A stretch of DNA of 64,000 nucleotides from JAUIJL01 sp965366625 (lineage in GTDB: Bacteria > Acidobacteriota > Thermoanaerobaculia > Multivoradales > J023): positions 1 to 64,000 of the forward strand of contig CBDUGP010000025.1 of the NCBI GenBank assembly GCA_965366625.1. Reading direction: 5' to 3'. The notes beneath the pieces were generated by a model. That model ran no database searches. It saw only the letters and a program-made list of their open reading frames with translations, and was not told the DNA's origin. This document shows positions 8,897-16,564 of the stretch, piece after piece (positions within the stretch are counted from its first letter, which is position 1; each line of letters starts with the position of its first letter). The translations under genes and the position numbers were made by a program.

Positions 8897-9127
8897 GTGT
8901 CCCAGCTGACCATTGAATATTGTGTAGTTTGAAACTATTTGCCCAGAGCCGCCGGTCTGGCGGACGAAATCAAGAAGCAATTCGGTATTGAACCCGACCT
9001 CATCAAGGGAAAGAACGGTGTTTTCGAGGTCAAGCTCGGTGACGAGCTGATCTTTTCGAAGAAAGACCTCGAGCGCTTCCCTGAGCACGGCGAAGTGGAA
9101 TCGCAGCTGGCGAAGAAAGTCTCCTAG
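8897..9127 (+). CDS. SelW/Rdx-family selenoprotein, TGA read as Sec
   Basis: Read from GTG 8897, this frame gives 76 residues if the TGA at 8930-8932 is decoded as selenocysteine, creating the redox motif C9-V-V-U12. AAAGGAG lies 6 nt before the GTG. The N-terminus TIEYCVV-U-NYLPRAAGLADEI and the C-terminal GVFEVKLGDELIFSKK...RFPEHGEV follow the Rdx (SelT/SelW/SelH) thioredoxin-like pattern on both sides of the TGA, so it is not a true stop. A bacterial SECIS-like hairpin follows (separate entry). The family is cytosolic thiol/selenol oxidoreductases; exact substrate unknown. Standard callers would report only a fragment from TTG 8939 or nothing. No selA, selB, selC or selD gene lies in the window, so Sec machinery elsewhere is required. 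Confidence 0.92.
8937..8970 (+). promoter_or_regulatory. Bacterial SECIS element of the SelW-like gene
   Basis: Five bases after the TGA, ATTT (8937-8940) can pair with AAAT (8967-8970). The apical stem CCGCC (8949-8953) / GGCGG (8959-8963) closes the loop GGTCT. The E. coli fdhF SECIS has the same GGUCU loop sequence, whose G and U contact SelB, at a similar distance (about 20 nt) from its UGA. An internal loop separates the two stems here. Confidence 0.8.
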
Positions 9128-9145
9128 CCGGGGTCCCACAGGCCT

Positions 9146-9201
9146 GCCCTGCGCGGGTCGCCCTGCGCGGGCCGCCCTGCGCGGGCCGCCCTGCGCGGGT
9201 C
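9146..9201. repeat. Four 14-bp GC-rich tandem repeats
   Basis: GCCCTGCGCGGGYC is repeated four times between the convergent selenoprotein and PTPS genes; only the 13th base varies (T,C,C,T). Each unit is partly self-complementary, so the array could fold and act as a bidirectional 3' structure. Confidence 0.8.
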
Positions 9202-9218
9202 GATAGATCTCGCGAATA

Positions 9219-9725
9219 TCAGGGGTCGGTCTTCGGGATCGGCGCCCGATACCAACAGAATTGGCCCGCGGTTTCCGAGACGCTCACTCCCACCGAGTCG
9301 AGATGGGATAGGTCGAGTTCTTGGGTCAGGCGTCGCCAGATGTACCGGGCCATGACCTCGATCGACGTATTCACCTCCGGCACCAGCAGCACATCCGCTT
9401 TCGGCACCACGTAGCGCCGATCTCGAAAGCGGATCTCCAAATGGTCATCTTGCTCAGTGAAGCGCAAGTGTGGGCTGTCTTTGGGGATCAGCAGCTGGGT
9501 ATCGAGTTCGTCACACAGCCGCCGAATAGCGGTTTTGGTTTCGACGAAGCTGATCAGCAGACCTTGCTCATCGAGTTCACGACCGACAAATTCCACACCG
9601 ACTTGATAATTATGCCCGTGCAGAAGCTCGGCGTCGTGCTCGCTGAAGAGCGTGAAGTGGCCGGAGGAGAATTTGAAATCCTCCTTAGCAAGGATCAAGC
9701 TGTAGGTCGACTCTTGGGTGTTCAT
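9219..9725 (-). CDS. queD: 6-pyruvoyltetrahydropterin synthase / QueD family enzyme
   Basis: COG0720 fold; queD is used as a family-level name. Zinc-binding histidines are visible in FKFSSGHF and LLHGHNY. E. coli QueD has Cys four residues before the HGH; here that position is Ala and the next residue is Glu (AELLHGH). The ExxHGH arrangement is what I recall for PTPS-III enzymes, which make 6-hydroxymethyl-dihydropterin for folate in place of FolB. So folate rather than queuosine synthesis is possible. At 168 residues it is longer than the usual 120-140, with an insertion RFTEQDDHLEIRFRDRRYVV. It starts 40 bp after the RNA methyltransferase stop, probably in its operon. FolE2 in this window could supply the substrate. 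Confidence 0.85.
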   Translation of the reverse strand: MNTQESTYSLILAKEDFKFSSGHFTLFSEHDAELLHGHNYQVGVEFVGRELDEQGLLISFVETKTAIRRLCDELDTQLLIPKDSPHLRFTEQDDHLEIRFRDRRYVVPKADVLLVPEVNTSIEVMARYIWRRLTQELDLSHLDSVGVSVSETAGQFCWYRAPIPKTDP

Positions 9726-9765
9726 CAGATCAGCAATCTCTCTCGGTCAGGCTCGCTCGGCCGGT

Positions 9766-11844
9766 CTATTTTGGCAGGCTCATTTGGACCACCGACTCCA
9801 TGTGGCCGGTTTGCGGGAACATGTCGATCAGGACCAGGGAATCGATACGGAAGATCCGACCGAGTTCTTTGAGGTCTCGCGCCAAAGTCGGAGGCTCGCA
9901 AGAAACGTAGGTCAGCTGTCGAGGTCGGCGAGCCATGAGCGCGCGTCGAACTTTGTCAGACAGGCCCACCCGCGGTGGATCGACCACGACCCTGGCCGCA
10001 TCTTTGGGCAGATGATCGATCCAACTTTCGACGGATTGGGCGACGACCTCTACGTTGTCGGTCCGGTTGGCCTTGGCGTTGCGGCGAGCGAATCTCGCGG
10101 CAACGCGATCTCCCTCGACCGAGACGATCCGTTTATATTTTCGGCTCAGGGGTAGGCTGAAAAGGCCGACACCGCTGAAGAGATCGTAGGCATTGCCCTC
10201 TTCGTCGCCGAAGTCACCGATGGCTTGGGCGACCAGATCGTCGACCAGGCCTTGGTGGCCCTGAAAAAAGCATCTGGCGTCGTAAGAGTAAGCAAAACCA
10301 CCCGCGGTAATGGTGATCTCGCCTTTGGGCAGATCTCCGTGGGGTGGCGCGACCGCCCATTGATCACCGTCGCCGGCGGCGAAATCGACCCGTGCATGGG
10401 GGGCGTCCTGCAAACGTTCGGGTAGACTGGGCAGCTGTTCTTCCAATTGGGGCACCAACACGGGACACTCGGTCACCGGTACTAAATCGTGGCTGCCTCG
10501 GGCGAAATAGCCGACCTCTAACCCGCGCTCGGTCGTGCCCAAATGCAGCTGAGTACGCAGGCGATAGCCGAAGGGCGCGCCGGCGATGATTTCGAATTTC
10601 GCAGGCGGTTTGACGGCGCCGATTCGGCGCAACGTTTCAACCACCGACTCCGCCTTCAGCCGAAGTTGTGCAGAATCTTCGAGGTGTTGCAGGTCGCATC
10701 CACCGCAGCGCTCAAAATGAGCACAAGGAGGTTTTCTGCGGTCCGGCCCGGGTTCTAGAATTTCGACGATCTCGGCGCGACCATAACCCATCTTACGTTC
10801 GGTCAGACGGGCTCGAATTCGGTCGCCCGGGGCTGAGCGGGGTACAAAGATGGGGATGCCCTCGAAGCGCGCAAGGCCGTCTCCGCCGTAAACCAGCTTT
10901 TCGACCTTCAGCTCGAGTTCTTCCACCTCGGCGAGGCGAGCGCCTGCCCGAACTTGGGCTTGATCTCGTGGTATATCGTCCCGATCTCGGCGGACAAACG
11001 TTGGCCTGTCGAAGGACCGATTCGGGTCGTGGGGACGTCGACGATCTTCTGGGTCCCTTCGCTGTGGATCCATGGGTCGCCGGTCCGAGGGTCGCCGGTC
11101 CGAGGGTCGACGATCACTGGGTCGACGATCACCGGGTCGACGATCTCCGTAGTTCCGGCCGCTATCCCCGCCTCGGCGGTCCGGCGGACCCTGGGGACGG
11201 TCGTCCCTTCGGCGTGGCGGTCCCGAGTCTGCTCGTCGATCGTCTCGACGACCTTGGGGACTCGGGGGGCGGCTCTCGGGTCGCCTGCCATCACTGGCTC
11301 CCCGACCACGATTTTCGTATTTTCGATCTCCCCGACCACGATCCTCGTATTTCCGCGGCCCCCGTGGACGGTCTCCCGCAGCTGGGTCTCCCGCAGCTCG
11401 ATCTCTAGCGGGGCCACGGGATTGAGAGTCGGTCTTGCGACGGTCGAAAGCCGGTTTGTCTCGGTCCGATCCGCGGTCGAATTCCCTGGGGCGTGGAGGG
11501 GTCCTCGGCCGGCGATCCGCAGGCGGGCGGACGGGGCGGTCGTCCGTGCGGCCGGTGGGTTTGTCCCCGGCCCCAGTCCGACCTTTTGGGACCTGGCTTT
11601 TTTCGACCCGGCTTTTTTCGACCCGGCTTTTATCGGCCTGGGTGTTTTCGGCCTTGGTTTTTTCTAGGACTCGTTCGCGTGCTTTTTTCCACGGGTCGAG
11701 GGAGGAAGTCCGGTCCCGTGGAGGACTTTTGGGGGCCTCGGCTTTTGAAGCTTTGCGTCCGGACCGGGCACGCTTGGGCTCCTCATCGGCGCGCGGCTCG
11801 TCGCCGCTGCCGGCAGGAGGATCTGACTTGCCTTGGTCGCTCAT
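9766..11844 (-). CDS. rlmD: RlmD/TrmA-type 23S rRNA uracil-C5 methyltransferase with long basic tail
   Basis: The C-terminal 390 residues are a standard RNA (uracil-5-)-methyltransferase: TRAM domain (KVEKLVYGGDGLARFEGIPIF), Fe-S cysteines in PPCAHFERCGGCDLQHL, SAM motif YDLFSGVGLFSLPLS, motif VVVDPPRVGL and catalytic Cys in YVSCEPPTLARD. It would methylate uracil in 23S rRNA with SAM. The N-terminal 305 residues or so are abnormal: a disordered Arg/Asp/Pro/Gly/Lys-rich region with VEKSRVEKS and RRPSD repeats, probably an RNA-binding or condensate-forming tail. Start 11844 is chosen over 11862 because GGAG lies 8 nt upstream of it. RlmD, RlmC and TrmA cannot be separated with certainty by motifs alone. 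Confidence 0.9.
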   Translation of the reverse strand: MSDQGKSDPPAGSGDEPRADEEPKRARSGRKASKAEAPKSPPRDRTSSLDPWKKARERVLEKTKAENTQADKSRVEKSRVEKSQVPKGRTGAGDKPTGRTDDRPVRPPADRRPRTPPRPREFDRGSDRDKPAFDRRKTDSQSRGPARDRAAGDPAAGDRPRGPRKYEDRGRGDRKYENRGRGASDGRRPESRPPSPQGRRDDRRADSGPPRRRDDRPQGPPDRRGGDSGRNYGDRRPGDRRPSDRRPSDRRPSDRRPMDPQRRDPEDRRRPHDPNRSFDRPTFVRRDRDDIPRDQAQVRAGARLAEVEELELKVEKLVYGGDGLARFEGIPIFVPRSAPGDRIRARLTERKMGYGRAEIVEILEPGPDRRKPPCAHFERCGGCDLQHLEDSAQLRLKAESVVETLRRIGAVKPPAKFEIIAGAPFGYRLRTQLHLGTTERGLEVGYFARGSHDLVPVTECPVLVPQLEEQLPSLPERLQDAPHARVDFAAGDGDQWAVAPPHGDLPKGEITITAGGFAYSYDARCFFQGHQGLVDDLVAQAIGDFGDEEGNAYDLFSGVGLFSLPLSRKYKRIVSVEGDRVAARFARRNAKANRTDNVEVVAQSVESWIDHLPKDAARVVVDPPRVGLSDKVRRALMARRPRQLTYVSCEPPTLARDLKELGRIFRIDSLVLIDMFPQTGHMESVVQMSLPK
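11074..11148. repeat. Five 15-bp repeats encoding RRPSD
   Basis: Five units with consensus GGGTCGNCGGTCCGA lie in frame in the methyltransferase tail and encode RR-P-(S/G)-D pentads. The first two units are identical; the last three carry GACGATC variants. Confidence 0.8.
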
Positions 11845-11945
11845 GGCGGGTGCTCCGGACACTGGTAAACAATGGTGGTAGGGCGGGGAAGCGAAGAAGT
11901 GGGTGGGCTGGGCTCGAAATCCGAGAAAGAGGACAAAATAGAGTC

Positions 11946-11970
11946 GGCGCCCGATGGAACATCGGACGCC
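11946..11970 (-). terminator. Probable terminator after the GAPDH-like gene
   Basis: On the minus strand, GGCG-n-CCGATG / CATCGG-n-CGCC forms a 10-bp stem with one internal mismatch and a 3-nt loop. It is followed by a T-containing stretch (CTATTTTG). It lies 19 bp past the stop at 11989 and before the methyltransferase start. Confidence 0.55.
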
Positions 11971-11988
11971 GTGACGATCTCTTGGCGA

Positions 11989-13053
11989 TTAGATCTCGTG
12001 GTAGACCCAGCGACGAATCGGATTTAGGCGCTCGGAAACGCTCTTCCAATCGGGATTCATCAGCCACAAAGTTGCGGCGATCGACGAAATCAGACTGTTG
12101 CCGTCCTGCGGGGTGAAGCAGAAGCCGTAGATTTGGCGGTTGCGACGCACGGTGAGGGTCGGGTCGACGACCACCGTTTGGGACAAGATGCGGCCGTAAT
12201 AACCGTGGTCGCGGCCGAAGCTGAAGATCAAGTTGGCATTGCGCTTCTGGGTGATGGCCACCCGCGGGTTGGACTGGAACCGTGATCTGACCTCTTCGAC
12301 GGTGTAGTCGCGGTTCATCATCAGATTGAACCAGATGGAGTGCATGTATTGGGTGTTGAGCTTAACCGCGCTGGAGAAGAGGTCCATGTCCAGGTCGAGG
12401 GTGCTGAACAAGCGGTGGGCGTCCTCGGCGTGGTGGGTGCCGAAATCCGCGTCACTGTGTTTGCCGACCTCGGGTGCGGGAATGAAACCACCGGTTTGGG
12501 TGATGTCGTTGGCGCGGCGCATGCACACGAACGTGCCACTGTCGACGGCGTAGCTGCCGTCGTCTTCCACGCCGAGGGTCTTGACCAGTGTGGTGATGTT
12601 GTGGGTGTTGCAGGAAACGACTTGGAGGAAACGATCCTCGCCGGCGATCAGGGCGTCTTCGTTGATGCCGCGGGCGTAGGGTTTGCCGAAACCGGACTCG
12701 CTGCCCTGGGCCAAGAAACCTTTGGGGCCGGAGAGGTTCTGGTAGATGTCTTCTTTCATCTGATTGCCCACGGGGGTGCAATCGATGATCACCGTGGCCC
12801 GTTCGAGGGCCTCGGCGGAGCTGTAGGAAACCTTGTGTCCGAGATCCTCGAAGTCCGATTTGCGATCGGGGTCGGTAGCCAGTTTGGCCCCGCGGGACAT
12901 CAGGTGCTCGAGGCGGGCCCGTTCGTAAACCAGAGGTGTACGTTTGTGAAAAGTCACCTCGTCGATGCCGAACTTCTCGCGGAAATCCGTAAAGAGACCG
13001 ATCAAGGGCTCACCGATGGTGCCCGTACCGACAATATGGACGATGTTGGACAT
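11989..13053 (-). CDS. Type II (archaeal-type) glyceraldehyde-3-phosphate dehydrogenase-like protein
   Basis: Protein of 354 residues. The N-terminal Rossmann motif is VGTGTIGEPL, and the candidate catalytic Cys is in VVSCNTHNITTLVKTL, matching the SCNT...L signature of type II GAPDH. This oxidises glyceraldehyde 3-phosphate with NAD(P) in archaeal glycolysis/gluconeogenesis. Downstream, IIDCTPVGNQMKE and VTFHKRTPLVYERARLE also fit. Type II enzymes are uncommon in bacteria, and residues after the Cys differ from the archaeal consensus, so the substrate may have changed. GGAGG lies 7 nt before ATG 13053. It is monocistronic or the first gene before rlmD. Confidence 0.75.
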   Translation of the reverse strand: MSNIVHIVGTGTIGEPLIGLFTDFREKFGIDEVTFHKRTPLVYERARLEHLMSRGAKLATDPDRKSDFEDLGHKVSYSSAEALERATVIIDCTPVGNQMKEDIYQNLSGPKGFLAQGSESGFGKPYARGINEDALIAGEDRFLQVVSCNTHNITTLVKTLGVEDDGSYAVDSGTFVCMRRANDITQTGGFIPAPEVGKHSDADFGTHHAEDAHRLFSTLDLDMDLFSSAVKLNTQYMHSIWFNLMMNRDYTVEEVRSRFQSNPRVAITQKRNANLIFSFGRDHGYYGRILSQTVVVDPTLTVRRNRQIYGFCFTPQDGNSLISSIAATLWLMNPDWKSVSERLNPIRRWVYHEI

Positions 13054-13125
13054 GTATAAACCTCCGCCTGACGGCGTCTGGATGAATTTGCGTTAAGAGT
13101 GGTAGCCCGGCGTAGATCGTAGATC

Positions 13126-13155
13126 CGTGAGGCGCTCTACCGATTGAGCTGCAAG
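13126..13155 (-). pseudogene. tRNA-like D-arm fragment
   Basis: On the minus strand GCAGCTCAATCGGTAGAGC reads as a classic tRNA D-arm, but no anticodon stem or T-arm (GGTTCRA) follows; instead a GATCTAC direct repeat appears. It is at most a 5' remnant of a tRNA gene. It is not a functional tRNA. Confidence 0.3.
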
Positions 13156-13220
13156 ACCGGCGACGCGGGCGTCTCCAGGCTAACACAAACGCTGATTCTG
13201 CGCGAGATCGGGCTAGGGGT

Positions 13221-13308
13221 GGTCTTCAAAGTAGAGCCCCCCGGTTTTCAAAGCAGAGCGCCCCGGTCTTCAAAGCAAAGCGCCACGGTCTTCAAAGCAA
13301 AGCGCCAC
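13221..13308. repeat. Four 22-bp tandem repeats spanning a stop codon
   Basis: Units at 13221-13242, 13243-13264, 13265-13286 and 13287-13308 begin GGTCTTCAAAG and share AGCGCC near the end. Units 3 and 4 are identical; 1 and 2 diverge. Unit 4 carries the last codons and stop of the channel gene, so the gene end has been copied downstream three times. Confidence 0.9.
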
Positions 13309-14200
13309 AGTATTTACAGAATTTGGCGTCGAGATCATGCCCTTCCGTGGCGCAAGCTTGGCAGCTGGTGGTCGTCAGCGGTTTGCTTTTCCGAGCGTGA
13401 GCGAGTTCGACGGTGACGATGCCGGTGGGCACCGCGAGAATGGCGTAACCCAGCATCATCACCGTCGAAGCCAATAGCTTGCCGAGAATGGTCTGGGGTG
13501 CGATGTCGCCGTAGCCGACGGTCGTCAGGGTGACGATCGCCCAATACATGGCCTGGGGGATGTTGGTGAAACCGTTCTCAGGACCCTCAATGAGGTACAT
13601 GCAAGCGCCCAACACCAAGACCAGGGTCAGCACCACCCCTAGGAAAATGGTGATCTTGCGCAAGCTGGCCCACAGGGCGCGGGTCAGCAGCTGGGCCTCT
13701 CCTACATATTGGGCGAGCTTTAGAATCCGGAAGATGCGCAACAACCGCAGGGCTCGAATCACCAGCAGTGAATGGGTTCCGGCGACCAAGATGCTCAGGT
13801 AGGTGGGGATGATGGCCAGCAGGTCGACAACGCCGAAAAAGCTGGTGGCGTAGGCAACGGGGCGTCGAATGGAGACCAACCGAAGCAGATATTCGACGGT
13901 GAAGAGCAGGGTGAAGAACCATTCGACCGACCGGAGCACCGGACCATACACCAGCCGCACCGAGGCGACGCTTTCCAGCACCACCGCCAAAACGCTGAGC
14001 ACGATGCACACCAACAACGCGAGATCGAAAGCCTTGCCCGCGGGGGTATCGGCTTCGAAGATGATCTCGTGGAGATGGTCGCGCCAGGGGGAATGGGGCC
14101 ATTGGGCGTCGCGCCATGCGGCGCCACGTGGGCCCGGTGTGAGTCCCTCGGTGTTTGGCTCCGGTTTGGATACCGGTTGGTTGTCTCGGGATTGGGTCAT
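13292..14200 (-). CDS. Voltage-gated-type potassium channel with C-terminal zinc ribbon
   Basis: Inner-membrane ion channel of the six-helix Kv family. The selectivity filter TTVGYGD lies near residue 227, after a pore helix MYWAIVTLT. A Kv-like S4 appears as LLVIRALRLLRIFRILKLAQ with regularly spaced arginines. The cytoplasmic tail ends in CQACATEGHDLDAKFCKYCGALL, a CxxC...CxxC zinc ribbon that is not part of the core family and may gate or assemble the tetramer. The start lies 6 bp beyond the stop of the S10 peptidase gene, so they share an operon. Its last codons sit inside a tandem repeat. Confidence 0.93.
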   Translation of the reverse strand: MTQSRDNQPVSKPEPNTEGLTPGPRGAAWRDAQWPHSPWRDHLHEIIFEADTPAGKAFDLALLVCIVLSVLAVVLESVASVRLVYGPVLRSVEWFFTLLFTVEYLLRLVSIRRPVAYATSFFGVVDLLAIIPTYLSILVAGTHSLLVIRALRLLRIFRILKLAQYVGEAQLLTRALWASLRKITIFLGVVLTLVLVLGACMYLIEGPENGFTNIPQAMYWAIVTLTTVGYGDIAPQTILGKLLASTVMMLGYAILAVPTGIVTVELAHARKSKPLTTTSCQACATEGHDLDAKFCKYCGALL

Positions 14201-14206
14201 GTCGAC

Positions 14207-15793
14207 CTATTCGTTCTCAATATCTTGCAGCAGCTGTAAGTAGTCTCGGCGGAATTTGAGGTGGTCCACGTCTCGAACGTACATCATATGGCCGGCTTCG
14301 TAATACTCGACTTTCACGTTCTTGCGCAGCTCCGGGTCCAGCTGCATGTGGTCCACGGTGTAGTCCGAAGCGAAATAGGGCGTTGCGAGGTCGTAATAAC
14401 CGCTCATGATCAATACTCGAAGGGAGCGATTTTTATGCATGGCGGCGCGCAGGGTTTCGGCGTAATTGGCGTAAGCGTTGGTGTTGTAGCCCTCGGCTCG
14501 ATCCTTTTCGTGGTAATTCCAGGGCCGCACCCGACTTCCCGCGGAGTGTCGGAAGGGCTCGTCGGTTCGGAAACCCAGCTCACGCTGTAAATAGTCGTTC
14601 AACAACGAAACGTAGTACCCCGTGACCACCGCCATGGAAGGGTCGTATTCGAAGCGTTCGCCCGCGTCGTCCCGGTCGCTGCCCGTGTATCGGCTGTCGA
14701 GTCGGCCGACGGTTTGACCCTTGTGACGCAGCAGCTCTTTGGTAAATCGGAAAATCTCGATCCGCAGGTCCGTGGCCTCCAAATACTCGGCGGAAAGGCC
14801 GGTCAGCTGCTGTAACCGCTCGACGATTTGAGCCCTGCGCTCCAGCGTTAGCCGATCGCCGAGCATCAGCGCGGAAGTGTATTCCCCGAGGGCAAAGGTC
14901 TCGGCGTCTTTTAGGGCTTGTTCTAGGTCGGCGTATCGATCTCCCAGTAGGCCGTGGTACCAAGCGGTTGCGGTGTAGGTGGGCAAGATCAAGGCGTGGG
15001 GCAAATCGTTGCCGATGTTGAAGACCTTGGTTTGCCAATTGATCACCGACGAGATCAGGCAAATGCCGTTCAAATACATGCCGTGCACGTCTTGGAGATA
15101 CGAGGCTAAACCCGATGCCCGGGTGGTGCCGTAGCTCTCACCGGCGATCAGCTTGGGCGACGTCCAGCGATCATTACGGCTCGTCCACAGGCGAATGAAG
15201 TCACCCACATGGGCGACATCGTCGCTGTAGCCGAGAAATTGCTGGGCATCCTCTCCGGGTGCCGGGCGGCTCCAGCCGGTTTCCACGGGATCGATGAGCA
15301 CCAGATCTGTGGCGTCGATCAAGGAATGGGGATTGTCGACCAGACGTCCCGGCGGCGGTCCCACGGGCCGGCCTTCGGCGTCGAGCAAGGCTTTCTTCGG
15401 GCCGAAAGCACCGAGGTGAACCCAAACCGATGCTGAGCCCGGGCCGCCATTGAAGGAAAAGGTGACCGGTCGTTTGGCCGGATTCTCGACCCCGAGCCGG
15501 GTATAGGCCACATAGGTCATGCGCGCCTTGGCTTTGCCCTGGTCGTCGCGCAGGATCAGGTCGCCGACCGTCGCTTGATATTCGATGTCGTGGCCGTCGA
15601 TGACGATCGAGTCTCGGGTGGTGGACGGTTGCCGTTCTTCGAGTTCGGGTAAGGGAGCTGAGGCATCCGTTGGGGTCGGGTTTTCAGAGCCCGGGTTTGA
15701 TTCCTGGGCGATCAGGTGGCAAGGCGACCAAATCAGGAGCGCAAGACCGCAGACGGCGATGCCTCGAGCTTTCGATGGGTGAAATTGGAGCAC
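14207..15793 (-). CDS. S10-family serine carboxypeptidase-like protein, exported
   Basis: Alpha/beta-hydrolase-fold peptidase. Motifs: FSFNGGPGSASVWVHLGAFGP (oxyanion hole), nucleophile in LIAGESYGTTRASGL near residue 219, acid in MSGYYDLATPYFA and His in YEAGHMMYV. This set matches bacterial S10 peptidases. GTG 15793 with AGGAGG five nt upstream is preferred over the ATG at 15874. It leaves 528 residues beginning with a signal peptide (KARGIAVCGLALLIWSPCHLIAQ), so the enzyme is periplasmic. The potassium-channel gene follows 6 bp later. Confidence 0.93.
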   Translation of the reverse strand: MLQFHPSKARGIAVCGLALLIWSPCHLIAQESNPGSENPTPTDASAPLPELEERQPSTTRDSIVIDGHDIEYQATVGDLILRDDQGKAKARMTYVAYTRLGVENPAKRPVTFSFNGGPGSASVWVHLGAFGPKKALLDAEGRPVGPPPGRLVDNPHSLIDATDLVLIDPVETGWSRPAPGEDAQQFLGYSDDVAHVGDFIRLWTSRNDRWTSPKLIAGESYGTTRASGLASYLQDVHGMYLNGICLISSVINWQTKVFNIGNDLPHALILPTYTATAWYHGLLGDRYADLEQALKDAETFALGEYTSALMLGDRLTLERRAQIVERLQQLTGLSAEYLEATDLRIEIFRFTKELLRHKGQTVGRLDSRYTGSDRDDAGERFEYDPSMAVVTGYYVSLLNDYLQRELGFRTDEPFRHSAGSRVRPWNYHEKDRAEGYNTNAYANYAETLRAAMHKNRSLRVLIMSGYYDLATPYFASDYTVDHMQLDPELRKNVKVEYYEAGHMMYVRDVDHLKFRRDYLQLLQDIENE

Positions 15794-15859
15794 GGCTTCC
15801 TCCTCGCTGACGGGGCGATGGCAGATTAAGAATCTCAAGTGAAGAGATGATTTCAGATC

Positions 15860-15899
15860 CGAAAACAAAAGCAAGAAGACCTCGCCCTGGGGCGAGGTC
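15860..15899 (-). terminator. Rho-independent terminator of the sigma/anti-sigma operon
   Basis: GACCTCGCCC (15878-15887) pairs with GGGCGAGGTC (15890-15899). On the minus strand it is followed by a T-rich tail (TTCTTGCTTTTGTTTTC). It closes the three-gene unit 15959-18204 before the peptidase gene. Confidence 0.85.
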
Positions 15900-15958
15900 C
15901 GAATTTTCTCGTGGCATCTGCTTCGACGCCGAGTTCGACGCTTGCGTTGACGGTTCGG

Positions 15959-16543
15959 TCAGGCCTCGTCGCTCCAGCCGGCGTCAGATACTGCCGAGCT
16001 TTTCTTCCGGTTTTGCAGACCGTGGAAGATCAACCAACCGCCGAAACCCATCAAAATCACATACCAATAGTCGAAGATGATCGTGAGGTCGAGATCGAGG
16101 GTTTGGGTCAGGAATCCGTAAAGACCGATCAAGAAAAGCGCGACTCCAACCGCCAAGCCTCCGCCGGCCTTGATGTCCGGTAGGTTTTCCTGCAAGTCCA
16201 TTTCCGTGGCTCCTATATTGATCAGCAGAGCGCTGCGGTAGGCGTCGACAATGCCGAAGAGCCAGGTGAAAAGCATGGCGGGCAGCAACAAGGCGAGCCC
16301 AGGTCCCCCTTGGGACTGGACGGCGATGAAGAAAAGGCTGACGAATACCAGGAAATTCAACAACCCACGGGTAAAGAGACCGTTGTAGACGTTGCCGAAA
16401 CCGGGCACCGCCGCCGATAAGATACCGGCCAGAAATGGGGTTCTTTGGGCAGCGATCGGCGTCGGCGTGGGGTTCGGAGATTTGGGTGGCGCCGAAGGAG
16501 CAGCGGGTTGGGCCTCCGGGGATGGGTGTTCGGAATCGGTCAT
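15959..16543 (-). CDS. Membrane protein of the ECF sigma operon, unknown function
   Basis: Protein of 194 residues. A Pro/Ala-rich cytoplasmic start (about 1-35) precedes a small membrane domain with GILSAAVPGFGNVYNGLFTRGLLNFLVF, resembling TM2/DUF5683-type membrane domains, and three to four further hydrophobic segments. It is third in the operon after the sigma factor and putative anti-sigma factor (21-bp gap) and is followed by a terminator. It may take part in the same envelope response, but function is unknown. Confidence 0.8.
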   Translation of the reverse strand: MTDSEHPSPEAQPAAPSAPPKSPNPTPTPIAAQRTPFLAGILSAAVPGFGNVYNGLFTRGLLNFLVFVSLFFIAVQSQGGPGLALLLPAMLFTWLFGIVDAYRSALLINIGATEMDLQENLPDIKAGGGLAVGVALFLIGLYGFLTQTLDLDLTIIFDYWYVILMGFGGWLIFHGLQNRKKSSAVSDAGWSDEA

Positions 16544-16564
16544 GGGATTTTCCTTTTCGTGTCG

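Noticed and set aside
8939..9127. 62-residue ORF starting at TTG 8939
   Set aside because: It is the part of the SelW-like gene after the Sec codon; the real start is GTG 8897 with a strong ribosome binding site.
13221..13308. CRISPR-like array
   Set aside because: The units are contiguous 22-bp tandem repeats without spacers and no cas gene is near.
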